Shown here piece by piece: positions 35,678-44,116 of a DNA stretch of 63,724 nt. Under the pieces are notes generated by a model. That model saw only the letters and a program-made list of their open reading frames with translations. It was not told the DNA's origin and made no database searches. Positions within the stretch are counted from its first letter, which is position 1, and each line of letters begins with the position of its first letter. This DNA comes from an uncultured Lachnospiraceae bacterium (GTDB lineage: Bacteria; Bacillota; Clostridia; Lachnospirales; Lachnospiraceae): positions 1-63,724 of the forward strand of contig CAMUYA010000020.1 of assembly GCA_947164865.1 (NCBI GenBank), read 5' to 3'. The position numbers and the translations under genes are program-made.

Positions 35678-38677
35678 ATGATTATCAATAAGGACACAAA
35701 GCTGTTTGTGGAAAAAGGAGGTCTTCCGGGAGTTAAGAGGGTAGCCGGAAAGCTTGCTGAGGATCTTAAGGATGTGTTTGGAAGCACAGCAGCACCGATA
35801 GAAGCGGATGCTGCAGAGCTTCTGAAAGGCAATGGATCCGAAGTGCGCATCATAGCGGTGACTCTCGGAAACAGCGAGCTTCTTTCACAGCTCATCTCAG
35901 AGGGAAAGTTTGACGAAAATGCCATCAAAGGCAAATGGGAAGTTTATTCATTCGGATTCTTACCCGGGGATGATAACACACTCCTTATTGCGGGAAGCGA
36001 TAAGAGAGGTACGATCTACGGACTTTTCCATGTATCGGAGCTTATGGGAGTAAGCCCCTGGAAATGGTTCGCCGATGTCACTCCTCTAAAAAAGGACAGC
36101 ATAGAGATCACCGCAAAGGATCTGTTTGTGTCCAAAGTTCCTTCCGTAAAATACAGAGGCTTTTTTATCAACGATGAGTGGCCTGCCTTCGGAAACTGGA
36201 CATTTGAGCATTTCGGGGGCTTTACCGCCGAAATGTATGATCATGTATTTGAGCTTCTGCTCCGCCTTAAGGGAAACTATCTCTGGCCCGCCATGTGGAC
36301 ATCCAATTTTTCACTCGACGGACCGGGGCTTGCAAATGCCGAGCTTGCCGATGAATACGGCGTAGTGATGAGTAATTCCCACCATGAACCATGCCTTAGA
36401 CACAGTGAGGAGTGGGATCTTGTAAAGGGTGAGGACACTCCCTACGGCACGGCATGGAATTTTGACAAGAATAAAGAGGGCCTTACCAATTACTGGAGAG
36501 GCGGCCTTGAAAGAAACGGTAAATTCGAGAATATCATCACAATGGGAATGCGCGGCGAAAGAGACAGCGAAGTGCTGGGAGCCACCGCCACCCTTAAGGA
36601 TAATATCGATTATATAAAAGAAGTTGTTACCACTCAGAATCAGCTTATAAAAGAAACCATCTCTGAGGATCTAGACAGTGTACCCAGAATGATCGCCATC
36701 TACAAAGAAGTTGAAAAATACTTCCACGGCGATGAAAATGCCGAAGGATTAAAGCACTGGGACGGACTCGACGGGATCACATGCATGCTCTGTGAAGATA
36801 ACTTCGGAAACCTGCGCACTCTCCCCGAAGAGTGGCACAGGGACCGAAAGGGCGGCTGGGGAATGTATTATCACTTCGATTATCACGGAGATCCCATCAG
36901 CTATGAGTGGATCAATTCCACACATATCGCCCGCACCTGCGAGCAGATGAGCCAGGCTTATGAATACGGGATCAGAGAGATATGGATCGTTAACGTCGGC
37001 GATCTTAAGCCTCAGGAATTCCCTCTTTCCTACTTTATGGATCTCGCTTACGATATCGATAAATGGGGTGTTTTGAATGCCCATGCAGTAGAGGATTACA
37101 CAAAGCTCTGGGTGAGCAGGCAGTTCCCCGCGCACGGAGCTTATTCGGCGGACATAGTAAAGCTCCTTGAGGGCTATACACACCTCAATTATATAAGAAA
37201 ACCGGAGGCGTTAAACGACAGGGTTTATCATCCTTCGTTCTATGGGGAGGCGGATACAGTAATAAAGGCTGCCGATGAACTTATCAAAAAAGCCTGTGAG
37301 CTTAAGCATAATTTCGAGGGCTCGGATGAGTATGATGCTTTCTATCAGCTGATCTATTTCCCTGTACGCGCCGGGATGAATGTTCTGAAGATGCAGCTCT
37401 TTGCAGGAAAGAATCACATGTATGCAAATCAGGGAGCGCTTATTGCCAACAGCTATGCTTCAAAGGTTACAGAGTGTATTTCACTGGACAGAGAGCTCAC
37501 TTCCGAGTATCACGCTTTGAACGGCGGAAAGTGGAACGGACTCATGCTTTCAGAGCATATCGGCTTTGTACACTGGAATGATGAGGAGTGTGCTTATCCG
37601 CTGAGAGCATATGTCGAGAGTGCAAACAAGCCGAGAATGATAGTTTCGGCAGCAAACGATCCCACTTACTCCATGGGAGGAGACTGGACCAGAAAGAAGC
37701 TGATCATTGATTGTTTCCTCAGCCCCCTTGTGAGCGAGACCTGCATCACCGTATCGAGCGGAAGCGAAAAAGAGGTTTCCTACGAGATCACCGGAGGAGC
37801 GGACTGGCTCAGCATTGAAAAGAGACAGGGAAAGCTTTTTGCGGGAGATCTGAAATATTCGGATGAAAAGTATGAGTCGCTTATGAGCGACAGGATTTCC
37901 CTTAAGCTCGACAGAAATGCCCTCAAAGCATCCGCAGATCTTAAAGACGGATGTGCATCATGTACACTTACCGTAAAAGAAGCACACACGCATGTGGATA
38001 TCGAAGTGTGGGCGGGTATCTGCGAGGATAAGGATCTTGTGCCGATCCTCACTTCGGAGCAGCTCGGCGCCGAAAAGCCGCGGTATGTGAAAGATCCGGT
38101 CGTAAGTAACGAGCTCGGAATCACGATAGAGGCTGAGAGCTTAAAGCTCGGAACCCGGACCGGTGCAGGAGAGGGAGAGTACAGAGCACTTAAGAATTTC
38201 GGAAAATACGGGAGCGGTATCAAGGCATTTCCCACTGACAAATATTTCACCCCCGGCAAGGACGCGCCTTATGCGGAGTATAGCTTTAAGGTCGGAAAAC
38301 AGTCCGCACCGGATGAAGAAACCGGTGAAACATTTGAACTTCTCGCGACACTCATCACAGCTCCGGGTAATCCCGTAGTAAAGGGAAATCCCATGGCAGT
38401 CGGCGTATCCGTAAATGGTGATAAGATAATGATGATCCCCACTTTGGAGCCGGGATACGAAGGCGGTGAAAGGACATCGCCTCAGTGGGCAAACGGAGTG
38501 CTCACTCAGGATCACAAAAAGGAATTCCTGATCACTGCTAAAGCGGGAATCAACACCATAAGGATATATGCCGCAGATCCGGGAGTAGTGATCGAGAGAC
38601 TGCTTTTACGTCAGGCCGGAACAAATTGGGCTGAGGGGTATCTCGGGAAGGTGCCGACCTGGATAAAAGCTCTGTAG
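35678..38677 (+). CDS. GH115 alpha-glucuronidase
   Basis: A 999-residue cytoplasmic enzyme of GH115, which removes (4-O-methyl-)glucuronic acid from xylan and xylo-oligosaccharides, including internal residues. Diagnostic segments are SVKYRGFFINDEWPAFGNW (about 151-169), LKGNYLWPAMWTSNFSLDG, MSNSHHEPCLRHSEEW, TMGMRGERDSEV and WIVNVGDLKPQEFPLSYFM. An N-terminal alpha/beta domain (GTIYGLFHVSELMGVSPW) and C-terminal beta modules (about 690-999) complete the known layout. It follows the U32-like pair and precedes GH3, so debranching and xylose release are encoded together. Confidence 0.92.
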   Translation: MIINKDTKLFVEKGGLPGVKRVAGKLAEDLKDVFGSTAAPIEADAAELLKGNGSEVRIIAVTLGNSELLSQLISEGKFDENAIKGKWEVYSFGFLPGDDNTLLIAGSDKRGTIYGLFHVSELMGVSPWKWFADVTPLKKDSIEITAKDLFVSKVPSVKYRGFFINDEWPAFGNWTFEHFGGFTAEMYDHVFELLLRLKGNYLWPAMWTSNFSLDGPGLANAELADEYGVVMSNSHHEPCLRHSEEWDLVKGEDTPYGTAWNFDKNKEGLTNYWRGGLERNGKFENIITMGMRGERDSEVLGATATLKDNIDYIKEVVTTQNQLIKETISEDLDSVPRMIAIYKEVEKYFHGDENAEGLKHWDGLDGITCMLCEDNFGNLRTLPEEWHRDRKGGWGMYYHFDYHGDPISYEWINSTHIARTCEQMSQAYEYGIREIWIVNVGDLKPQEFPLSYFMDLAYDIDKWGVLNAHAVEDYTKLWVSRQFPAHGAYSADIVKLLEGYTHLNYIRKPEALNDRVYHPSFYGEADTVIKAADELIKKACELKHNFEGSDEYDAFYQLIYFPVRAGMNVLKMQLFAGKNHMYANQGALIANSYASKVTECISLDRELTSEYHALNGGKWNGLMLSEHIGFVHWNDEECAYPLRAYVESANKPRMIVSAANDPTYSMGGDWTRKKLIIDCFLSPLVSETCITVSSGSEKEVSYEITGGADWLSIEKRQGKLFAGDLKYSDEKYESLMSDRISLKLDRNALKASADLKDGCASCTLTVKEAHTHVDIEVWAGICEDKDLVPILTSEQLGAEKPRYVKDPVVSNELGITIEAESLKLGTRTGAGEGEYRALKNFGKYGSGIKAFPTDKYFTPGKDAPYAEYSFKVGKQSAPDEETGETFELLATLITAPGNPVVKGNPMAVGVSVNGDKIMMIPTLEPGYEGGERTSPQWANGVLTQDHKKEFLITAKAGINTIRIYAADPGVVIERLLLRQAGTNWAEGYLGKVPTWIKAL

Positions 38678-38779
38678 GATCAGGTCAGAAGCCCTGAGGC
38701 GGAGCAGTCCGTGGTATCGGGCAGGGGCGTTGCGCAGAGCAAAGGGATCCGCTTCGGACAGTAAAGAGAGGAATACAAT

Positions 38780-40960
38780 ATGGATATGACAAAAAATGAC
38801 AAATTGAATGAGGAGTTCCGCGCAAAGGCAAAGGAACTTGTGGCTCAGATGACCCTTGATGAGAAGGTGAGTCAGACCACCAACTGGGCGAAGGCGGTGG
38901 ACAGGCTCGGCATCAAGGCCTACAACTGGTGGAATGAGGCATTGCACGGTGTTGCCCGCGCAGGTGTGGCCACGGTATTTCCTCAGGCAATCACAACAGC
39001 AGGAAGCTTTGACGAGGACCTGGTCGAAAAGATAGCGGATATCATTTCCACCGAGGGCCGCGCGAAATATAATGAGCAGCAAAAGTATAATGATACGGAT
39101 ATTTATAAGGGACTGACCTTCTGGTCGCCCAATATCAACATTTTCCGTGATCCCAGATGGGGACGGGGACATGAGACCTACGGAGAGGATCCATATCTGA
39201 CATCAAGGCTCGGAGCAAGATTTGTAGAAGGAATACAGGGACATGACGAAAAGTATATGAAGGCTGCCGCCTGTGCAAAGCACTTTGCGGTTCATTCCGG
39301 CCCCGAAGATATCAGGCATTCCTTCAATGCGGAAGTTTCAGATGAGGACCTGTGGGAGACATATCTTCCCGCATTTAAGGTGCTTGTGGAGGACGCAAAG
39401 GTTGAAGCCGTAATGGGTGCCTATAACAGAACAAACGGTGAGGCATGCTGCGCAAGTAAGACACTGCTCCTTGATATCCTCCGCGATATGTGGAATTTTA
39501 AGGGGCACGTCACCAGCGATTGCTGGGCGTTAAAGGACATGAACGAGGGACACGGGCTCACCAAGGACCTTGAAGATTCAGCGGCGCTTGCTGCAAACAA
39601 CGGTTGTGACGTAAACTGCGGAAACTGTTTTGAACTCTTAAATCTGGCCATCAAGGACGGTAAGGTTTCGGAGGAAAGACTGGATGAGATGGTGGTCAAC
39701 CTCTTTACCACACGCATGAAGCTGGGACTTCTCGGAGAGGTTAATGACAATCCTTACGATAAGATTAATTATCTCTCTGTCGATACCGATGAAAGCAGGA
39801 AGTTCAATCTGGAAGTTGCTCTTCAGAGTATGACCCTTCTGGAAAACAGAGAAAACGCGCTTCCTCTTGATATCACAAAGATCAAGACTCTCGGTGTCAT
39901 CGGACCAAACGCAAATTCAAGAAGAGCTCTGGTTGGAAACTACGAGGGAACATCTTCCGAGTATATCACAGTACTTGAAGGCATCAGAAGGTATATCGAT
40001 AAATATGCGGCCCACAACAAGACAGAAAAGCCCAGGGTGCTTTATTCCGAGGGCTGCCACCTCTACAAGGACAGAGTGGAAAATCTCGGCGTCGCAAATG
40101 ACCGTATGAGCGAAGTAAAGACCATCTGCAATTATTCGGATGCGGTGATCGTTGTTGTCGGCCTTGATGCAACCCTCGAAGGAGAAGAAGGCGATACCGG
40201 CAACCAGTACGGATCCGGAGATAAGAGGGATCTGAAGCTTCCCGGAAATCAGCAGCTTATCCTTGATACCGCTATCGCAAGCGGAAAGCCGGTAATCGCA
40301 GTGCTTATGGCAGGTAGCGCGATGCAGCTTCAGGGTGCTGAGGAGAAGGTTGCGGCATATTTGTACGCAGGATATCCCGGAGCACAGGGCGGACTTGCGG
40401 TTGCAAAGATCCTCTTTGGAGAGAAGAGCCCCGAAGGAAAGCTCCCCATCACTTTCTATCACGAAGTGGACGAGCTTCCCGATTTCACCGATTATGCCAT
40501 GAAGGGAAGAACCTACAGATACATGGAAAAGGATGCGCTTTACCCCTTCGGATACGGGCTTTCATACTCGCTGGTGGAGATGACCAATGCGAGAGTGACA
40601 CCGGATGAGAGCAAAGGCTGCAGGAGCCTTAAGGTGGCTGCAGACCTTACGAACCTGGGCAAGTATGAGACAGCAGAGACACTTCAGGTGTATGTATCCG
40701 TACATCGTGACGGTGCTCCGAAGTGGCAGCTCAAGGGATTAAAAAAGGTAAGACTTCTGCCGGGAGAGCTTAAGCATGTTGAGACTGAACTGCCATGGGA
40801 GGCGCTGGGGCTTCATCTGGGAAAGAATGAGGTGACTGTATCCGGCGATGTAACGGTTTATGTGGGAACGCATCAGCCGGATTCGCGCAGCTTCGCACTC
40901 ACGGGAACAAAGCCGGAAGAGTTTGCATTTTCAGTTGGAGATAAAATAACTGCAAAATGA
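38780..40960 (+). CDS. GH3 beta-xylosidase
   Basis: A 726-residue cytoplasmic GH3. The N-terminal barrel opens with YNWWNEALHGVARAGVATVFPQ, typical of xylan beta-xylosidases. The nucleophile is Asp247 in HVTSDCWALKDM. An alpha/beta sandwich (about 350-560, VLMAGSAMQL, EGKLPITFY) and a C-terminal fibronectin-III-like domain follow. It should release xylose from the non-reducing end of debranched oligosaccharides. AGAGAGG precedes the ATG. The 102-bp gap to GH115 has no clear promoter or terminator. Confidence 0.9.
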   Translation: MDMTKNDKLNEEFRAKAKELVAQMTLDEKVSQTTNWAKAVDRLGIKAYNWWNEALHGVARAGVATVFPQAITTAGSFDEDLVEKIADIISTEGRAKYNEQQKYNDTDIYKGLTFWSPNINIFRDPRWGRGHETYGEDPYLTSRLGARFVEGIQGHDEKYMKAAACAKHFAVHSGPEDIRHSFNAEVSDEDLWETYLPAFKVLVEDAKVEAVMGAYNRTNGEACCASKTLLLDILRDMWNFKGHVTSDCWALKDMNEGHGLTKDLEDSAALAANNGCDVNCGNCFELLNLAIKDGKVSEERLDEMVVNLFTTRMKLGLLGEVNDNPYDKINYLSVDTDESRKFNLEVALQSMTLLENRENALPLDITKIKTLGVIGPNANSRRALVGNYEGTSSEYITVLEGIRRYIDKYAAHNKTEKPRVLYSEGCHLYKDRVENLGVANDRMSEVKTICNYSDAVIVVVGLDATLEGEEGDTGNQYGSGDKRDLKLPGNQQLILDTAIASGKPVIAVLMAGSAMQLQGAEEKVAAYLYAGYPGAQGGLAVAKILFGEKSPEGKLPITFYHEVDELPDFTDYAMKGRTYRYMEKDALYPFGYGLSYSLVEMTNARVTPDESKGCRSLKVAADLTNLGKYETAETLQVYVSVHRDGAPKWQLKGLKKVRLLPGELKHVETELPWEALGLHLGKNEVTVSGDVTVYVGTHQPDSRSFALTGTKPEEFAFSVGDKITAK

Positions 40961-40999
40961 ATAATAAGTGACGCTAATAATATAAGGAGGAATATATAA

Positions 41000-42484
41000 A
41001 TGCTGTACGTAGGAATTGATCTTGGAACAAGTGCTGTTAAATTGCTTCTTATGGATGAAAAGGGGGATATTAAGAAGATCGTATCGAAAGAGTATCCGCT
41101 GTATTTTCCTAATCCCGGATGGTCGGAGCAGAAGCCCGAGGACTGGTATGAGCAGTCAGTTGCGGGATTAAAGGAGCTCCTGGAGGGACAGGATAAGAGT
41201 CAGGTTGCCGGAATAAGCTTCGGCGGTCAGATGCACGGACTGGTTATCCTCGACGAGAATGATAATGTTATCCGCCCCGCTATCCTCTGGAACGACGGAA
41301 GAACCCAGAAGCAGGTTGACTATCTCAATAACGAGATCGGAAAGGCAACTCTTTCTAAGTACACCGCAAATATCGCGTTTGCGGGATTTACCGCCCCCAA
41401 GATCCTCTGGGTAAAGGAAAATGAGCCCGAGAATTTCAAGAAGATCAGGAAGATAATGCTTCCCAAGGATTATCTTGCTTATAAGCTTACAGATACCTTC
41501 TGCACCGATTATTCCGATGCATCGGGAATGCTCCTTCTTGACGTTGAGAACCACAAGTGGTCAAAGGAAATGTGTGATATATGCGGTATCACCGAGGATA
41601 TGCTTCCCACTCTTTATCAGAGCTATGAAAAAGTGGGCGAGCTTAATCACGAACTTGCCATGGAGCTGGGCCTTAAGGACGGCGTGGTAGTGGCAGCAGG
41701 TGCAGGTGATAATGCCGCAGCGGCTGTAGGAACGGGAACCGTTGGCGACGGAGCATGTAACATCTCCCTCGGAACAAGCGGAACTCTCTTTATCTCTTCA
41801 AATAAGTTTGGAGTTGACTCCAATAATGCCCTTCATTCATTTGATCACGCAGACGGTAAATTCCATCTCATGGGATGCATGCTTTCAGCCGCATCCTGCA
41901 ACAAGTGGTGGATGGACGAGATCATCGGAACCAAGGAGTACGGCAAAGAGCAGGAGCCTATCACCGATGATAAGCTTGGAAATAATCATGTTTACTTCCT
42001 TCCCTACCTTATGGGCGAGAGATCACCTCACAACAACCCTAACGCTCGCGGAACCTTTATCGGCCTTACCATGGACAACTCCCGCGCGGATATGACTCAG
42101 GCTGTTCTTGAGGGTGTTACATTCGCTCTGCGCGATTCCATGGAGGTGGCAAGAAGCCTCGGAATCGCTCCCGAGAGAACCAAGATCTGCGGCGGCGGCG
42201 CAAAGAGCCCTCTCTGGCAGAAGATGATGGCAAACATCATGAACATGAAGGTAGATATCCTTGAAGTAGAGGAAGGACCTTCACTCGGCGGTGCGATGCT
42301 TGCGGCAGTTGCCTGCGGAGAGTATGCTTCCGTAGAAGAGGCTGCCAAGGCTATCGTTAAGGTTAAAAAGACCGTTGAGCCCGATCCCGAGATCGCAGCA
42401 AGATACGAAAAGAAGTATCAGGTATTCAAGCAGATCTATCCCGCTTGCAAGGATGTTTACGATCAGATAGCCGATCAGGGATAA
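41000..42484 (+). CDS. xylB: Xylulokinase
   Basis: A 494-residue FGGY-family kinase, phosphorylating D-xylulose for the pentose phosphate pathway. It has the opening phosphate loop YVGIDLGTSAVKLLLMD, the substrate segment FGGQMHGLVILDENDNVIRPAILWNDGRT (Met-His-Gly is characteristic of xylulokinases), the catalytic Asp in AGAGDNAAAAVG, and the late GGGAKSPLWQKMMAN signature. It has an AAGGAGG ribosome site and ends the xylan operon. No xylose isomerase gene stands beside it, so that step must be encoded elsewhere. Confidence 0.9.
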   Translation: MLYVGIDLGTSAVKLLLMDEKGDIKKIVSKEYPLYFPNPGWSEQKPEDWYEQSVAGLKELLEGQDKSQVAGISFGGQMHGLVILDENDNVIRPAILWNDGRTQKQVDYLNNEIGKATLSKYTANIAFAGFTAPKILWVKENEPENFKKIRKIMLPKDYLAYKLTDTFCTDYSDASGMLLLDVENHKWSKEMCDICGITEDMLPTLYQSYEKVGELNHELAMELGLKDGVVVAAGAGDNAAAAVGTGTVGDGACNISLGTSGTLFISSNKFGVDSNNALHSFDHADGKFHLMGCMLSAASCNKWWMDEIIGTKEYGKEQEPITDDKLGNNHVYFLPYLMGERSPHNNPNARGTFIGLTMDNSRADMTQAVLEGVTFALRDSMEVARSLGIAPERTKICGGGAKSPLWQKMMANIMNMKVDILEVEEGPSLGGAMLAAVACGEYASVEEAAKAIVKVKKTVEPDPEIAARYEKKYQVFKQIYPACKDVYDQIADQG

Positions 42485-42523
42485 GAGGATCATTACTAAC
42501 CGAAAATGAATCTGAACATTATG

Positions 42524-42562
42524 CGCATCACCCTGTTTTTTGGGGGTGATGCGTGTTTTTTT
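42524..42562 (+). terminator. xylB terminator
   Basis: A 10-bp stem CGCATCACCC (42524-42533) and GGGTGATGCG (42544-42553), then TGTTTTTTT. Confidence 0.9.
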
Positions 42563-42598
42563 ATGATATAGGAAATTTCTCCGAAATTCCTATATCAT
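42563..42598. repeat. Long near-perfect palindrome with the TATAGGAAATTTCTCC word
   Basis: ATGATATAGGAAATTTC and GAAATTCCTATATCAT pair with one bulged A around a tiny loop. The central word TATAGGAAATTTCTCC (42567-42582) is found again at 63680-63695, where it is also part of a hairpin beside a terminator, so it is a dispersed intergenic repeat. Confidence 0.75.
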
Positions 42599-42671
42599 AA
42601 AAAGCGCTCCGCTATGGATGCGCACTCGCGCGTAAGGTATATGTTGCATAAATGCAACCGCGCTCGGCGCG

Positions 42672-42699
42672 AGCATGTTGCGAGCAACATGCTTTTTTA
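42672..42699 (+). terminator. Second terminator-like hairpin
   Basis: AGCATGTTG-CGAG-CAACATGCT followed by TTTTTT. It may be a second stop for xylB read-through. Confidence 0.75.
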
Positions 42700-42734
42700 T
42701 CTTTTACGAAAGCTCTCATGGCTACCCTTAAATC

Positions 42735-42763
42735 TTGAATTGAGAGAATTCCTTTGATATAAT
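42735..42763 (+). promoter_or_regulatory. Promoter of the unknown five-gene operon
   Basis: TTGAAT (42735-42740), 17 bases, perfect TATAAT (42758-42763). The start would be near 42770, about 44 bases before the ATG at 42814. A near-consensus promoter suggests steady expression. Confidence 0.8.
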
Positions 42764-42813
42764 TTATTATTAATACTTGTAACCAACTGACACGGAATCA
42801 CGAGGAGACAATT

Positions 42814-44097
42814 ATGGCAAAACCAAAAAAATACCAGGAAGCGGAGATCCCTGCTATAGATGATGCGCTGGGGATCACCGAAGAAAAGAAAAAAGAAGTT
42901 GAAGAAGGGATAAAAGAATCTTTTGGGATCGATGATTTTCTAGATGCCCACAGAGCTGCCATCGATATGCTTGAAGAGACGGATAAGCATCTTGAAGAAT
43001 ACGTTTCCGAATATAAGAAAAAGAAGGATGACAGAGAACCGGTCGAGGCAGTCTATACCTTAAAGATAGCGATCCTTCTGAGTATGGCAAAGAGGTTTCA
43101 TCCTCTTTCGGCATACGGAAAAAAGCTGCTTGATGAGGCTGCTTTATGCAGGAACGAATTTGAAAGGAAAGTCGGTCCGCTGGTGACCAGGATCACGGAA
43201 AACAATATAGATCTTTTTAAGACCGTTTTGTCTGAGGATGTGTCTGAAGACATAATAACGGGAAGAATAAGCGCCATAGGAGCGGTACGTACAAAAAAGA
43301 AAACCGCCTACGGAGTCGGGGCACTGGCATATTATCTTGATGATATGACTGGCTCCGGAGATATGGTCCTTAGAGTAAAATGGCTGTTTGTTAACAGGGA
43401 TTTCCGTGAGCGAGGAGTCGCAGACCATCTGATAGGCGAGATAACAGGCAGAGCGGCAAAAGCGGGCGTTGAAAACATATCCGTGGAATTTCCGACAAAT
43501 GTCGACGATAGGAATGTTATGGGATATCTTTTCGGTACGTGGCATTTTGATCTGGACTCCGGCTTAAACCCCGATGCAGTGATGAGAGTTGGGGATGTCA
43601 CCGGTTACGGAAAGATAGAATCCTACAGAAAAGGAGCCGAAGCCTTGTCGTCACTTGGCAAAAAAGGCGGATTGCTCACGGTAAAGAAAACGCTTCGCGG
43701 GCTCGGATATAGCGGATATCTGTCGGATCCCGACCTTCCGGATGATTATATAGATCAGGATCTGTCCTGCTTTGTCAGCACCGGAGATGCCGTAAAGGCC
43801 ATTCTTCTCGCACACAGGACCCCATCGGGAACAGTGAGAGTGGATCATATCGGGTTTGCTCCGGACAGCGAGGCATTGGTATATAACCTTGTAAGCTTTT
43901 TTGTGGGGCAGGCGGTGATGATATGCGAGGATGACACGATGCTTGAGCTGCCTGTAGAGATGCAAGAAGTAGGAGAGCTTATTGAGGAAATCTGCCCGAA
44001 GCAGATGGGACAGTACCTTGTAGCCGGTAATTTAACAAAACCCTCGCCGGAGATGGATTTTACCCCGGAGGACATTGACGAGCTTATGGCCGTCTGA
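42814..44097 (+). CDS. GNAT-like protein, unknown function (operon gene 1)
   Basis: A 427-residue soluble protein. The N-terminal third is charged and helical (ITEEKKKEVEEGIKESF...). Residues about 145-250 resemble a GNAT acetyltransferase core: a strand VLRVKWLFV, then the acetyl-CoA-loop-like NRDFRERGVADHLIGEITGRA and a following strand ENISVEFP. The C-terminal third (about 325-400) reads like a second, degenerate GNAT half (AILLAHRTPSGTVRVDHIGF) and matches the C-terminus of the protein at 48104. A GAGGAGA ribosome site precedes it. Whether it still acetylates anything is open; it is first in a five-gene operon with membrane proteins. Confidence 0.6.
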   Translation: MAKPKKYQEAEIPAIDDALGITEEKKKEVEEGIKESFGIDDFLDAHRAAIDMLEETDKHLEEYVSEYKKKKDDREPVEAVYTLKIAILLSMAKRFHPLSAYGKKLLDEAALCRNEFERKVGPLVTRITENNIDLFKTVLSEDVSEDIITGRISAIGAVRTKKKTAYGVGALAYYLDDMTGSGDMVLRVKWLFVNRDFRERGVADHLIGEITGRAAKAGVENISVEFPTNVDDRNVMGYLFGTWHFDLDSGLNPDAVMRVGDVTGYGKIESYRKGAEALSSLGKKGGLLTVKKTLRGLGYSGYLSDPDLPDDYIDQDLSCFVSTGDAVKAILLAHRTPSGTVRVDHIGFAPDSEALVYNLVSFFVGQAVMICEDDTMLELPVEMQEVGELIEEICPKQMGQYLVAGNLTKPSPEMDFTPEDIDELMAV

Positions 44098-44116
44098 TTT
44101 AGGATAAGGTGATCAT

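Larger units (their letters stand above)
42485..42813 (+). other. Spacer with three hairpins, a shared repeat and a promoter
   Basis: The 329-bp gap holds the xylB terminator (42524-42562), a long palindrome with the TATAGGAAATTTCTCC word (42563-42598), a GC-rich stretch of small hairpins including GTTGCAT-AA-ATGCAAC, a second terminator (42672-42699) and the promoter of the next operon (42735-42763). The TATAGGAAATTTCTCC word recurs at 63680-63695. Confidence 0.8.
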
